DNA from: Eucalyptus grandis
Lineage: Eukaryota; Streptophyta; Magnoliopsida; Myrtales; Myrtaceae
Assembly (NCBI RefSeq): GCF_016545825.1
Contig: NC_052614.1
Location: forward strand, 45,263,212-45,327,211
Length of the DNA stretch: 64,000 nt
Direction of reading: 5' to 3'
Made by a program: the position numbers and the translations under genes. The notes beneath the pieces were generated by a model that did no database searches, was not told the DNA's origin, and was given only the letters and a program-made list of their open reading frames with translations. The stretch's first letter is position 1. Each line of letters begins with the position of its first letter. Below, piece by piece: positions 10,518 through 23,082 of the stretch.

Positions 10518-13500
10518 TGTTGACACCTAAATTTTGGCGACCCAGTCATTTATTTATTAGGGATTAATTTTAACCCCTAAACAAAAATACTAACTTGCAT
10601 AGCATATAGTTTTCAGGATTATTAAATGCATTTTGCATATAAATTGAACTGGCGAAAGGTGGATTTAGGTAGATGAGCTTGAGCGAATAGTTCTGAGCTT
10701 ATTGAAATAATTGGATCGGTGCAGGTATGGTTTGGGGCCCAATTACCATGTTTGAGTCCATGAAATGAGATTAATTGAGCTGAGTCCAAAACTGAAAATT
10801 ACATTGTGCTAAACTTGGAAATTAATTAGGCTATCATCAGCATAATATTTCATATGGCCATAATTCTTCGAATATTGTAGCGACCGATTCTCTTGTTTGT
10901 AGGAAAGAAAAGAAATAAAGGAAAGAAAAGGATGCGGATGGGTTACATATGGCCTGAGTACGTAAGGCCAAAAAGGAGAATATTTTTTGCATGGTCAAAG
11001 GTGGAAAGAAATAGAGGGGAATCGTGCATAATTCAGTAAAGGAAAGTGGAAGTTCAATTTTTGTCTTGGAGCTCAATCTTCTCATGAATATAAAGGAAAG
11101 ACAATGGGACGTCTTGAGGGGAGAGGCAATTCAGAATCTCAGAAGGCAAACACACGTGAGAATCGAGACGGGAGAGAGAAAGCACGAAGGATGGTCTTCT
11201 TCTTCGGTACTTGACCTACCTCAGCCATGTGATCGTCCAATTTGCTTCCTGGCCACCACTCTACGAAGATACTGGATTCGCAAACGTCCAGGCTTGTTGC
11301 ACTTCATCATTCTTTGTTCCGAGTGCACCAAGACGTGCCACCCTTTCCAACGCCGTGCCGTTGCCATATCGTTGCCCGCTGCACCGCGCCCGACCCCTTC
11401 GTTGTTGACCCGCTGCTGCCGCTCACTGTCGTGGAGCTGCTGCCCGCGTTGCCTTGACGTCGAGTTCCACCCCCATGAGCCATGGCGATCCTGTTGCAGC
11501 TGTAACGTTCCTCCGAATCCGAGCTGTCATTCCCCGACGTGAGCCACATCCATACGGCCTGTTAAGCCATCGCGGAATCCCTAGCAAAAACGGCGAGCTG
11601 CTGTCCAAGCTCGAGCCTGACCATTCCAAACTGAGAAGTTGCAGTACCGGCGAATCACCGTTCTTATGAAGCCCACCAACGAAGAGAAAGAGGGGCACAT
11701 AAAGAGCAAATAAAAAAAAGAAAAAGGAAAAAAAAGATCACTTTCTTTTTCTGTGCAGGCCATTCACGTTGGCAGGTGAAGTCTTGCTACTAGGCTTTCA
11801 ACGAGGACTTTCTTTCCTCGTAATTTTTGTGTTGCAGGTCATCCCCTCGTCTTTTGGAAAAGACATGAGAAGCCTTTCCTAAGTGTTGACCCCTGCATTG
11901 CATGACAACCCGCTGATTGTGGTGCCAGTTACGGACCACACATTGAATTACACGGCCACAATTGAGAGGAGAGAGGGGACTCCCGTGGCCAACCCTTGGT
12001 CGAGATGCTGGTCTCGCTTCGCCCTCGCCATCCACCACGCTGTTTGCTGCGTGAGCGGACACCGTGCATCGCCCTCCTGTAGCCGCAAGTCAGCCATCCC
12101 CTTGACGACAACACCAGCTGATCGAGCAGTACCCTGCATCCCGAAGCTATAAGTCTTTGTATCGCTCTCCGCAATTGGCGTCTTCACCAACAATAGCCCC
12201 TGCGGTCTCTCTCTCTCCACAGGAGAAGATTACGACCGAATTAGGCGAGCGAAGCCAGTCAAAATTTCTCCACCGCCTGGACCTTGAGGAGGGTAGACAT
12301 AGCAGGCGTATTATAAGAAGACAACCTGGGGAAGTGAGCCGGGAATCTCCACTGAGTCATCATCCTCCACCATAGATCTTGGTGCACAGATATAAAGAGA
12401 AGTCTGAAAGGGGTTTGCTCGTTAAAAAGACCACACTATTGTGATTTCATTGCCCCTCTTGCACAGTGGTTTACTGAACATCGAACGCAGCTCGGATTCT
12501 CGTTCGGTTCTGGACATCCCGATGCCCGGCTGTCCATAGCACGGGTCCACCGTGAGCAACTCCATCACCGAGGCCCGCAAGCCTTTCCATTGCCCAAATC
12601 GCTGAGCATTGCGGCCAAATCACCACGTGAGCACTTCATCGATCACTAGGCACCGCCATTCCCGATCGCGATCCCGGTCTGATTGCGCAAAATCCAAATT
12701 TGGAAGCCAATATTCGGATTAGGTAAGAGTTTTATCTAATTTGATTTCCGAAAATTTCGTCGAGGTGGTGTCCGTAAACTCGAGTAGCCTTCTAAATTAG
12801 GAAATCTTCCTAATTTCACAACATGCATATGATTGACGGTCCGATTTCATGCTCGAAATACGACTCACAATCGCACGGAAAAATCACCAATCCGATCTCA
12901 CGCTCGAAATACGATTCGTGATTTTATTTAAAAATTGGCCGATCCGATCTCATGCGTGAGATACGATTCGTCAATTTATTTCCAAAATTAAATGGACATG
13001 GATGATATCTTGCTTGTTCTCGATGCCTTTATTTGATTGCTCCCGTAAAGGAAAAAGCCAAAAAATATTCGAGTTAGGTTAAATGCATGTTAGGATATTA
13101 CTGGTTTTAAGGTTATGTTGCATGTTTAGGATAGGAAATTTATTTCGAATTTCTTAAATAAAAAGACCAAAAACATTAATTTAGGATATCATATTTTCTT
13201 CTCATTAATTTAAATTGCACGTTTAATTATTTGGCAATTTTAAATCTTGAATTTTATAATAAAAAAGAAAAAAATTAGAATTAGGGCATTCTTTGCACAT
13301 CATTGCATATTAGGATAGATTGCATGCTTATTAAGAAAATAAAAAAAAAATCATGTGCACGTCATATAGCGTTAGGTCTATGAAATGCACGTCATTTAAT
13401 GATTGTTGCTAGGTTCATTTAATTAGAAATTGTCCGTCATTAAGATTAGGTCATTTTGGTTAATTTAGATTGCATATTTAATTATTGCATGTTCATTAAG

Positions 13501-14153
13501 AAAACATAAAAAAAAAAAAAAATTACTTTACTCATTCATATAGTTCAGGCTATACTACTATGTCATATCATTTCATGTTAGATTAAAAGCATTGCACTGC
13601 ATATGGATTATATTCTCATTAAATCAATGAAAACAAAAATTGAATGATAGCATGTTAATTAGAAATCATATCTAGGATTGATGATGTGAATTTTGATCTA
13701 ACAACGCAGATGCTTTTGTTGCTACAAGGTAAGTCTTACAATTTATTCGTTGCTTTTATCTGGGTGTTAAATTGATGGTTTGCGCACCCACATGGTCACC
13801 TCACATGTTAGGGAAATAGATTTAAAATCAATTCAAGCTGCCTACCAAACATTTTTCGAAATAAAAGAGAAAGGTACCGAAATGGCGTTAGAGAAATCTA
13901 GCGTAACCAAGTCCCCGAACTCATAAATCTCTGGTTTATATGAGTAAAGTAAATCTCTCGTTACTTTGCTTGGGTTTCTAATCGACCACCAAAAATAGAT
14001 TAGTGGCAACTCCTAATTGAAAAATTAATTGCATGTTAAGAACTTGAACCTAAGTCGCGAATTGGTGTGGCTTGGGAGAGCTCGAGCTAAGTCTAGGCTT
14101 AGCAATCCATTAGCCTAATTTTAGGTGGTGCAGTCGAAATTTAGGTCGCGACA
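10518..14153 (+). mobile_element. Solo LTR of a Tat/Ogre-type Gypsy element, perfect GGTAC target duplication
   Basis: Starts TGTTGACACCTAAATTTTGG and ends GGTCGCGACA. GGTAC lies at 10513-10517 and 14154-14158. At about 3.6 kb it is a long LTR, as known for Ogre/Tat elements. The tail (13870-14153) is clearly related to the tail of the LTR at 57299-59250, sharing ACCGAAA, GTCCCCGA, CTTTGCTTGGGTTTCTAATCGACC and AATTAATTGCATG-type phrases. A second LTR and an internal region are absent, implying LTR-LTR recombination. The GC-rich part at 11200-12700 gives many short open frames that I consider non-coding. Confidence 0.9.
12838..12976. repeat. Three ~52-bp tandem repeats inside the solo LTR
   Basis: Units begin at about 12838, 12890 and 12942, each with TCCGAT(C/T)TCA(T/C)GC, then GAAATACGA(C/T)TC and a short AT-rich spacer. 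No function assigned. Confidence 0.8.
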
Positions 14154-14158
14154 GGTAC

Positions 14159-17100
14159 CTAACAATATGTCGTGTTTACCTAAGGTGTCAATGCATTTCC
14201 TTTTTACCTTTTTGTGATCATCAATCTTAAATTAGCAATCATGCGTGGTTGGTTATTTTTCATGCCATTTTATTTCTAAAAAAGATGAAAAGAAGGCAAT
14301 CAATTGAATTAAAAGTGCGAAATGGTAAGTAAACAACCAAAGAAAACAGTAAATCCATCATGTAATCCTAAAAAATATGAAAACTCAAAATGGTAAGAGA
14401 AGAGGAAAAACCTGCAACTCGTCGGACATTTATACAAATAACAAGAACCCGAGACATCTGTCGAAGAAAATGAATATAAGAATATGGTCAAAATGGACAT
14501 CGACCTTTCACCATATTCATGTTATCTTTATATTCGAGATCCTAATCTAAACCTAGTCTAAAAACTATAACTAGATGCATACAATGGAAAGAAACAAATA
14601 TACAATTCGAAACAATCAAAAGCATGACACAAGGCCAATATCCATCAAACAAGTGGAGTAAAGTTCTAGATCAACCAAACTTAGGCCTCGGGGTTGGCCT
14701 TTGGAATTCTTGTGTAGGTCCCTCTAGACACCTACTCAATTCATTTTATGACGTATAGCCATTATTGACTACTTGTGTTCTCGTATAGCCAATAACGTTT
14801 GTAAATATCTAACAAGGCGTTCTATGTGATCTCCAAGATTTCCCCTTGATATCATGCAACAACCCTAACATACATGTAAAAATCACATGCACGAACATGA
14901 ATTTAACAGACAAGCAGGCCATTTGGACCTTATTTCCCAACCAATCAACTAAAAGAGTGAACAGTTGGCGGGTCACTTATTACAAGGGCATGTGCCATTT
15001 ACAAACACAATTATTTCTAATGAATGGCATGATTATATGCATTGGAGGGTCAAAGATGTGTTTGAAATCATTGATAACGGAGAAGTGAAGATTTTTGAGA
15101 TAAAGTGATATCTTGGTTATGGAACGCATTTAATTGCCAAGACTAATTCAGGACTTGCATAGATGCACTCACAAACGTCGTAGATATTTTAAATATGGTT
15201 CAAACCATGATTTTCACAATGTCAAATCAGGTATCAAAAAGGAATTTCTAAAGATTTGTTATTGGAAACATCACATGTTGTAAAACGATTTCAAGACGTA
15301 ATTCGACAAATCCATTCATTGAAAGTTGTTTAACAATGAAGATTAAAAGATTTGAGACAAATTTCATGAAGGTGACATGTCCTAATGTCATGCACAAACT
15401 AGTCTAAAAATCTAACTAAGCAATCACAATAAAAACTAATAACGGGAATTTTCAGACCAAGCACAGTATATCAGCAAAATTGGGCAATAATCATTGATAA
15501 TTTGGCTATGAGAAAATTACCTAATATACATAACACAATGTGGAACAATTTTCATGAAGAAATTTTTTCTAAAAGAGTCAAGCATGATTTTATAAAAATC
15601 AAATAAGCAACAATGTATAAGGAAATTGCCAAAACAACAGAACATTTAGTCATTACTATCAAGATTTAACCTACCAAATGAAGTCTAAAAATCACGAAAT
15701 TTTGTCACAACATAGCTAACATGGTATACAAACAAACTTTATTGAGGGACTAAGTCAAGAATCCTTACAGAAAAAATGATACAAAAATGGTAAAGGTCCG
15801 CCTAAACATGGGTAAAAATAGGAGTCCGAATTTGACCTTAAGTCCAAATTCTAATCTAGCCTATAAAAAATGGAAAGTGGACCTAACGACGAGCAATTGA
15901 CATGAAATTAATGACATTGAAAAGCTCTAGGTATGCTTTACAATTTCTTAGAAGGGTCTGAGTCCAACTAAGGTCAACTTGATGCTCTAAGACCGGCGTT
16001 TATAAAAGGACGGATGTCAGCCATTAAAAACTAGAACTTAAGCATGCATTACGAAGCCTCAAAATCATTCATGTAATGCACAAATGGCCTGAAAATCACA
16101 CATACAACCTAGAATCTGATACGACAAATGGATAAGGGAATCATCTAATTCTAAGTCAATATGCAAAAATATCATGCGATTCAATGACAATACAAGATGA
16201 TTAAGCACTTATAATGACATATTCGAACGTTTCTAAGTCTAACAAGCACAATTGCGATATGACTTTCACATACGAAATGACGTTCAAATATGGTGAACTA
16301 CACATGCACACAAAACTTGTAACATATAATTCAAATGTCAAAAAAGCACTAATGTGAAATTTGTCCTTTAAGATGCCCAAACAGGCGTGCAAAAGTATGC
16401 ACATGATAAGGTTTTAATCCTATAACAAGAATTGAAAACATACATAATTTTGATCACTTAAGGATACATATAAATCCCACAAAAAATGTGAAAAACATTT
16501 TTCGTTAAGAACTCAAAACCTAATTGTGATCACGCGAATGATGACGAAAATAGTAAAACAGATACAGGTTGCTAACCAGTCTTATTGCAACAGCACCTAC
16601 GTAGATTTACACATGCAATTAACATATCGAATGATGACGAAATCATATAAATCTTACATCAATAGAAAGCATATGAAATGTCTTTTATTCTTCATGAAGG
16701 CCTTAAGGTCAAACAAGTTCAATTTCACGCTTAAATTTGCCTAAGTTCACCTCGGATCAGTGTAGGGACAGACAGACACATGTTCAGATTTAGGAGGTTT
16801 GACCTAGCCGTATATGTTAAAAAAATTTCCGAAAAAAATTACAGGATACTCTCAAGACAATGAAGAACAAGTTTCATGAAGACAAGTTTTCCCAGAAACC
16901 CACATAAAAAGCAGGACAAAAATAACCAAACACTGAGGTGGACCAAAGTCAGAACCTAAAGAGCAAAAAAAAACCTGCGGGAATCGAGCAGATTTTAATG
17001 CGTTTTTCGGGGGTCAAATGTTTGCTGTTCAGGCCGTGCGACCTATTGATTCGAAGCTCGTAGAGTCTATTTTTTTATGTGTAGAAGGCCTCGAGTCAAA

Positions 17101-17795
17101 ATAAGGCCATCCAAGGCCTCATTTAAGCCAAAACAATAAGCATGTTACAGATACACGAAATTTGCAAACTTGTATTCAAGTCAATCTTCAACCAAAAACT
17201 TGCATTTAATCAATCATTATATTTCAGCAAACCATCGACTAAGCCAATCAACAACATATCTAAACATTTCATGAAACCCTAAGTGCAAATCCTAGTCTCA
17301 GTTAGCTATTCTAGCCTCGCTTCATCGAATTCAAGTCCGAAGGGGTTACCTTTTGCTTTAATTTCATTGATTTTGACGTAATCGGATGAAATAGACTTCG
17401 CCAGAACACGATCAGAGTTCCAAGGGAGTGGACAGGATCGCCTAGGGATTGGATCGGCACAACTAGACCGCCGGTTCAACCTGCAAAAGAAGCAAAGACC
17501 GGTCCAAGCTTGGACCCGTTTTGAGACGGCTGGTGGAGATCGGGATCACTGGAGCTATCTAGTGACTAGCCGGCTGGACTCTAACCACAACCTGGTTGGA
17601 GACGGCATAGGGGATGGATTGGATCAGGTCTAGCAGCCACAGAACCACCGCTGGCCACTAGAACGGACAACCAAGTGACGAGTCTAAGTTGAACCAGTTT
17701 GAGGATGCCGGGAGGGATGCGGACGCCAGAGGTCTTCTAGCTACTGATCGGTGGATCTCCGACCACCTGGATGTTAAGCACAAACCTGAGAACAG
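14159..17795 (-). other. AT-rich body of the outer reverse LTR, no gene
   Basis: About 3.6 kb without a credible gene on either strand. I read it as the distal half of the outer minus-strand LTR: going down the minus strand it leads into the GGTACCGAAA tail at 10517. The part near 17340-17800 is GC-richer, with ACCGG and GGTCC words. Confidence 0.55.
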
Positions 17796-18898
17796 ATTGG
17801 GATAGGTTTTTTTTTTTTGGCCTTCTGTACTTTCATTGTCTTCTTACTGCTTTTTCCTACTTTTAAAGGCAAAAGGTTTTGAGTTTCATGGCATATCACC
17901 TGTTTGCCTCCATCTCGGTCTTGTGCTGCCGTAGATACAGATTCTGAAGTTAACATTTGTTCTGAGCTGCTTTCTGATCTCTTTTTTGTGCAGGCTACTA
18001 TTTGCATGTTTGGGGCTGGATCAATCTCAATGGGGTTCACTTCATTCGTTTTAAGTGATGGTTCAGGTACTGTTTCCTGCACTACATGCTCCTCCTCCAT
18101 TTTTCCGTAGAAAGCGTCCCAATATGGACTGTGATCACTGGTTTCAGCCTTCAACCAGGGACCATATGATCCTTTTTTATTCATTGCCCAGGGCGATACT
18201 GCATATGGTATTTCTAAACAGTCAGTTGCATAGTGCCCGATTCTACCACAAGAGAAGCAGTAATGTGGGAGCCGCTCGTATTTGAACTCCACCCAAAGCC
18301 ATTTGTTGCCGATATCGAGGATAGCTCCTGATTTCAAAGGTAAAGCCAAGTCAATCTCAACTCTGACTCGACCTCCCCTGTTCTGTGCATTTGCTGTTGC
18401 ATCCGGTTGGACTTCTATTACTTTTCCTATCCTTTTCCCCAGGTCATTGAACACTGTATCTATTCTCCAACCAGGGGGAACTCCTCCAATGCGTACCCAG
18501 AAGGCTGCCTTAGTAAAATCATAGCAATGTTCAGGGACTTCTGGGATACACTGCTGTAGAACAAGCAAATTAGTTGAGTATGACCAAGGTGAATTCCTCA
18601 TTACTCGCTGTTTTTCCTCCTCCGTTGGAAATACAAATGTAAAGTGCCCTGGTTCCTTCTGTGAACAGATAACCCCTTCTGATTTCCATGCTTTCTTCAT
18701 TGTAGTTATGAAAGCAGGATAGTTCACATTTGGTTTGGAGAACAATTTTCCAAAAAGAGTACGTCTACATTCCTCCCGTTTCTGTTGGGGAATATCATCA
18801 GACACTTCAACTACGTCATCCTTAGACCATAGGTGCCCAAGCCTTTTACATAAAGCAGCCACTCTCATTTCATTTTCTTCTTTACTCTCCATTTGCAC
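17774..18898 (-). CDS. DUF4283 and CCHC zinc-knuckle protein (LINE ORF1-like)
   Basis: 374 residues, uninterrupted. An N-terminal DUF4283 domain lies at about residues 40-170, with the family phrases FGKLFSKPNVN and AAFWVRI. A zinc knuckle (Cys214, Cys217, His222, Cys227; spacing CX2CX4HX4C) follows a short basic-aromatic stretch. The acidic C-terminal tail is low in order. This pairing is typical of the first ORF of plant L1-type LINEs and of genes derived from them, with a nucleic-acid chaperone or binding role inferred from the family. The last residues (a Lys run onward) are translated from the poly(A) and the target flank, so the true protein ended earlier or was truncated at insertion. 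I chose the first ATG; a second Met codon follows two codons later. Related broken copy: 38843-44445. Confidence 0.8.
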   Translation of the reverse strand: MQMESKEENEMRVAALCKRLGHLWSKDDVVEVSDDIPQQKREECRRTLFGKLFSKPNVNYPAFITTMKKAWKSEGVICSQKEPGHFTFVFPTEEEKQRVMRNSPWSYSTNLLVLQQCIPEVPEHCYDFTKAAFWVRIGGVPPGWRIDTVFNDLGKRIGKVIEVQPDATANAQNRGGRVRVEIDLALPLKSGAILDIGNKWLWVEFKYERLPHYCFSCGRIGHYATDCLEIPYAVSPWAMNKKGSYGPWLKAETSDHSPYWDAFYGKMEEEHVVQETVPEPSLKTNEVNPIEIDPAPNMQIVACTKKRSESSSEQMLTSESVSTAAQDRDGGKQVICHETQNLLPLKVGKSSKKTMKVQKAKKKKPIPICSQVCA

Positions 18899-19413
18899 TA
18901 ATCTTTAGAAACTTGTTTAGGGCTCAGGTCTAGACTTACCATCAACCAGCTCCAAGTTTGTCTGGATCCGGCCTTCTGCCACGCCAAACGGATCTGCCAT
19001 ACACTGAACTTCGGGAAAAGCGAGGCTGATACTTAGATCGGTGCTTAATGCGGCAAGGAGTACTCTTTCTGGTGAATTTTTCCCTCCATGGTCATCCCGG
19101 TTGAAGGATGCGAGCAGGCCCCAGATCTTTGAGAATGGGCTCCAACATATTGTTCGTGATTTTTTTTTTTTTTTTTGAAAGCTAGGAGGAAGAAAACACT
19201 ATGGAAAGGACACGGGAATCGGGACAAACTCCTGTAAATTAGGATTTAGGGTGAACACTACGGAAAGGAAACAGGAATCGGGACAAAACCTGTAGATTAG
19301 GGTTTGAAAAAGGAGGGTTGACGCTACCAAGCGGTAGAGAGCATCTCGCAGAGGCGAGGAGATTCAAAGGTAAAAAAAGAGAGGCCAATTTTGAAAACCG
19401 GACAGAATGTTTA
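17809..19413 (-). mobile_element. LINE-type insertion with DUF4283 ORF, poly(A) and 13-bp target duplication
   Basis: ATTGGGATAGGTT (17796-17808) and ATCGGGATAGGTT (19414-19426) flank the insert with one mismatch. At the lower end there is a poly-T run (17807-17818), which is the poly(A) tail of a minus-strand copy. The insert carries an ORF1-type protein (next entry). Its 5' part holds two ~58-bp tandem repeats and a second A-run (19158-19176). No endonuclease or reverse transcriptase follows ORF1, so it is an internally shortened LINE or a retroposed ORF1 transcript. Confidence 0.7.
19197..19312. repeat. Two ~58-bp tandem repeats at the 5' end of the LINE-type insert
   Basis: Copies at about 19197-19255 and 19256-19312 share CACTA(T/C)GGAAAGGA and GGAATCGGGACAAA and a TTAGGATTTAGGG-like end. 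Tandem 5'-UTR repeats are common in LINE promoters; the role is inferred. Confidence 0.7.
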
Positions 19414-20220
19414 ATCGGGATAGGTTGGGGATCTCGTAAAAAGCCGTTGGACACTAATTGAAGAGAACGAACCGGTCAGAACCAAAAACTAGTTCCGACG
19501 CCGGTCTTGTACTTCGTGATTGAGGAAGGCGAATCGAAGGGAGGCTAGGTGCCGTTCGGCCTTGTTGCTACTCCAATTGGGACGGGGAGGAGGTCAAGAC
19601 CATTGCGGGGGGCTGGCGGTGGCTGACGGCTCGTTAGCGTGAGGCCGATTGGGTGGCAATGACGAGGATAGAGAGAGACGGTTAGAGGGGGCGAAAAAAG
19701 AGAGGAAAGGGAGAGTGGTTTGATCTAAAGAGAGAGAAAGAATTCTACAAATGAACCCCCCTTTTGATTTTGGAGGGACAATGTTATTTATACTACTCCC
19801 AAATCGGTCGATCTCGGACGTTGGTTTGATCCGACAGTAGAAATCCTATTCTAAAAGGCAAAAAATGATTTTAAAAGTTCCACTATCATCTAGAGGTATC
19901 GAGTAATCGATCGAGTAGGTCCAATTTGCAAAAACTCAAGCCAAAAGAGAAAATTACATTAAAAAATCTAATTAGGGGCCAAATTGCAGTTTTACGGAAT
20001 TTGAGGATTAATCTGCAAAATCACAAGAATTGGAGGCGTAGAAGTGAAATTGACGTAATGAGGATCTCGGAACCGTTCGCCGAAAGTCCAAAACCAATCG
20101 GCAAGAGGCCGAACTGGCCTGCCCTGCCAGCGGCTGGTCAGACCGGTTCACACCGATTTGACCGGTTCTTGATCGATTCTATCTAATTATGGTTGATCAC
20201 ACGTTTTTGGTCCTCGTGAG

Positions 20221-23082
20221 TAGGGGTGAGCGGTTCCAGGTTCCGGTTCGGTTCTGTCTGGAACTTGGAACCTACCCTCAGGTACAGGTTCCTTATTTTT
20301 TGGAACCTAGAACCTACCTGTCAAAACGAAGAACCTAGAACCTACCCTGTCACAGGTTTCGGGGTCGGTTCCGGGTTCCAACGGGTTCTTTTTTTTTTTT
20401 TTTTCAAATTTGATTTGAACTATAACGTATGCGCCTACTCTACGGTAACTTCCCACATCTTAGCAAACATATCCAAGAATTTGGACATATATAATCAAAA
20501 CCAATAAAAAGTTTCCAAAGAGGAAAGGTAGCTGAAAGAGGCATAGCTTGAGTTCAAGGTCCATTAAAAGCATAATGCAGATGTAGAAAAATCAATAGAG
20601 GCACAACTCACCATTGAAAGGATACTGATACAAAACAGCGCCCAAGCCATCAACTAAGGTTTTGAAGTTCAGTTCACTGACAGTAGCATTAAGCGCATCA
20701 TCAAAAAAGTTGCAAAGAGCCGGCACAATTGGCGCTACATCCACATCAGGTGCGAGAAAATCTAGAGCATAGTAGTCACAAGCCATAGCTTCGTAATCCC
20801 GATTAACGAGATGAACCACATGACTGATGATAGCAAGCCTTGCATCCTCCGGGGTCTCACTCATCATCCCAAAATCAAGAAAAGTAAGTTTACCATCAGA
20901 TGTCGCCAAAAGATTACCGGGATGAGGATGCATGAAAATATCCATACTCAAGCAAATTGTCTCGGATCGCACCGAATGCCCGCATTCACCAAATCAGAAC
21001 TTTTAAACCTTGTCTCTCAATTGCTTCCTGCTCATTTAGTTTGATTCCATCCACCCATTCCATTGTTAACACTTTGCCACTTGTATAATCCCAAAAAATA
21101 TCGGGGACAAGGACATCTGCCTTGTCGGCGTACAACTTCTTAAACCTCCTTGCATTCTCGCCCCTCCCTGCTGGGACACTGTCAAAATTAACAATCAAGC
21201 CCAACAAAATCTTATAGAAGGGCTTGCCAAATCACACAATCACAAAGAGATCTTTTGAACTAACTATACATCTTAAGAAGCAAGTACACCTTCGAGTTAA
21301 AGGCCAAATTTGAACGGTAGTGCGAGCATCTATCTATACCCTAGGTTCATAAGGAAGCTAACCTGCACGTAGTTGAGCTCCTGAAAACTCTTCGAGCAAA
21401 TTCATCAATTAGAGCAACGACATCACTGGTAATTATGTCAACGTATTTATTGATGAGAATTCCAAGACCTCTTATCAGGTAGAAGTCTAGTCCTATAGCT
21501 TCTTCGATACCTGGTCTTTGCACTTTTACAGCAACTAATTGATTAGAATATCTCAGCCGCGATTTCCTAAACTTGCTGCAGCTATTGGAGCTATTGGAGA
21601 AGGGGATATAGACGAGAAAATTGAATCAAGGGTCAGCCCCAACTCTTTCTCAATGCAGGCAAATGCTTCGGTATCTGGGAATGTGGGCAGAGCATCCTAT
21701 TGTGGTAAAAATAAAGGCAATAAACCATTGGAAAATTTGCTCTCTCTTTTCATAGTCTTCCTCTATTATCCTGAATATTATCGTACAAACAAACGAGATG
21801 TAGAAACCCCAATTTAATGATTTGAGATGTACGAACTCAACAAAATAATATGCTAACAATGTAAACAAAAATGCCCTCTCGATTCTAATGCAATCTTTAC
21901 ATCTGAATTGACATAAATGCATTACTCATGCATGCACTAGAATTCAGGTCGATCAATTCTTATAAGGAATCGAAGAATCGAGCAGTGCCATAGTAACATG
22001 TCTCTATGAGAGTTAAGTGCAATCTCGGAGCGCACGGATGCATATGTTCAGAGATGAAGCAGTACCTGAAGTTCAGAGAGCTCCTTCAAGTACTCGAGAG
22101 GGCAGAGATCGGGCCTTGTTGACAACCCCTGCCCTATTTTAACGAAAATCGGCCCCAATCTCGTAAAAATCCTTCTCAACTCAGCACCTCGCTTCCTCTT
22201 ATTCTGATCAATCTGTCCATTGCTTTCATCCAGCAACAACTTAATCGTGAAAGAACCTAGCGAGACCAATATCTCCAGCGTTCTCCCCACCGCCTAGCGA
22301 AATTTAATTCCACTGAATCAACCAAATGAACCAGGATTCAATCTCCCCAGCGAAATTCAAAATCTACGCACATAAGCTCACCAAATACGCTCATAAGGAC
22401 ATAACATCCAGCATAAATTACAGCTTAGTCATCGGTAGAGAGAGAGAGAGACCTTGATAGGGCGAGAGCCGTATTGGCGAGAGAGGAGCTCGGAAGAGTA
22501 AACGGTGGCATTGGCGGCGCGGGCCATGGCTCGAGCCTCGGCTTGGATGTCCTCAACTCGGTCAATGCTCAGCACCAGCATGACCGCGCCGCCCCTGCCT
22601 CCTCCTCCTCCGCCGGCGCCGGCGCCGCCGTCCCTGGCCTCCGGCAGACCCCGAGGCCTCGCCTCGACCAGGGTCGCCCTGGGAGCCGCCACTCTCGCCG
22701 CCGCTTTGCCTCCATGGACGGACCTCGGGATCGGACACCACGACGGCAAGGACACAATGAAAGCACCAGCGGTGGCGGCCTCGAGGGCGAGCGGCGTCCG
22801 GCGGCGAGACTCAAAGCGGCGTCGAGCGGCGTGACCGTGTGTGTGTGTGTGAGGTCTGAATCGATTTTGCAAACGATACGAATGGCGATCGTCTTCTTCT
22901 TTTGAAGCCCTAACCGGTTCCGGTTTTGGTTGGAACCGAACCGGAACCGGAACTCTCGGTTCCCAAAAAAAAGGAACTGGGAATCGGAATCGGAACCGGT
23001 CCCCTTGGAACCAGGAACGAACCGGACCCTCCTCGGATTCGGTTCCGGTTCCCGGGTAACTCGGGAACCGTGCTCACCCCTA
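20221..23082. mobile_element. hAT-like Pack element carrying an ABC1K gene fragment
   Basis: The termini are perfect 11-bp inverted repeats: TAGGGGTGAGC at 20221-20231 and GCTCACCCCTA at 23072-23082. They are followed inward on both sides by GGTTCC/GGAACC-rich subterminal repeats in opposite orientation. The flanks CTCGTGAG (20213-20220) and TTCGTGAG (23083-23090) form an 8-bp target duplication with one mismatch, the length made by hAT transposases. The cargo is a multi-exon host gene fragment with introns kept, so it was captured as genomic DNA, not cDNA. No transposase is encoded. It sits inside the outer reverse LTR. Confidence 0.88.
20612..22884 (-). pseudogene. Captured ABC1-kinase (ABC1K3-like, plastid) gene fragment, four exons, frameshifted
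   Basis: Exons on the minus strand: to 22453 (exon 1, with VEDIQAEARAMARAANATVY), 22293-22066, 21696-21363 and 21167-20612, each ending at a GT donor. Family phrases: RRIFTRLGP, IGQGLSTRPDLCP, FKKLYADKADVLVPDIFWDY, TMEWVDG, PHPGNLLATSDGKL and FLDFGMMSETPE. These fit an atypical ABC1/ADCK kinase of plastoglobules, which acts in prenylquinone and stress metabolism. Breaks: a deletion with frameshift in exon 3 just after the ATP-loop phrase AAASLG, a one-base loss near the end of exon 3, and three frame changes in exon 4 around 20935-21005, where the catalytic HAD triplet before PHPGN is lost. Exons downstream of YQYPFN are absent. The N-terminal start is unclear because of frame changes in the GC-rich transit-peptide region. 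Confidence 0.88.

Noticed and set aside
11024..12375. Cluster of open frames on both strands
   Set aside because: Same situation inside the forward solo LTR: GC-rich LTR sequence without motifs.
20592..22884. ABC1K region as a functional host gene
   Set aside because: Frameshifts, loss of the catalytic HAD triplet, missing 3' exons and enclosure by transposon ends argue against it.
22474..22905. Plus-strand open frames of 109-143 residues
   Set aside because: They are antisense to exon 1 of the captured ABC1K gene, whose minus-strand phrases are recognisable. The open frames come from high GC.
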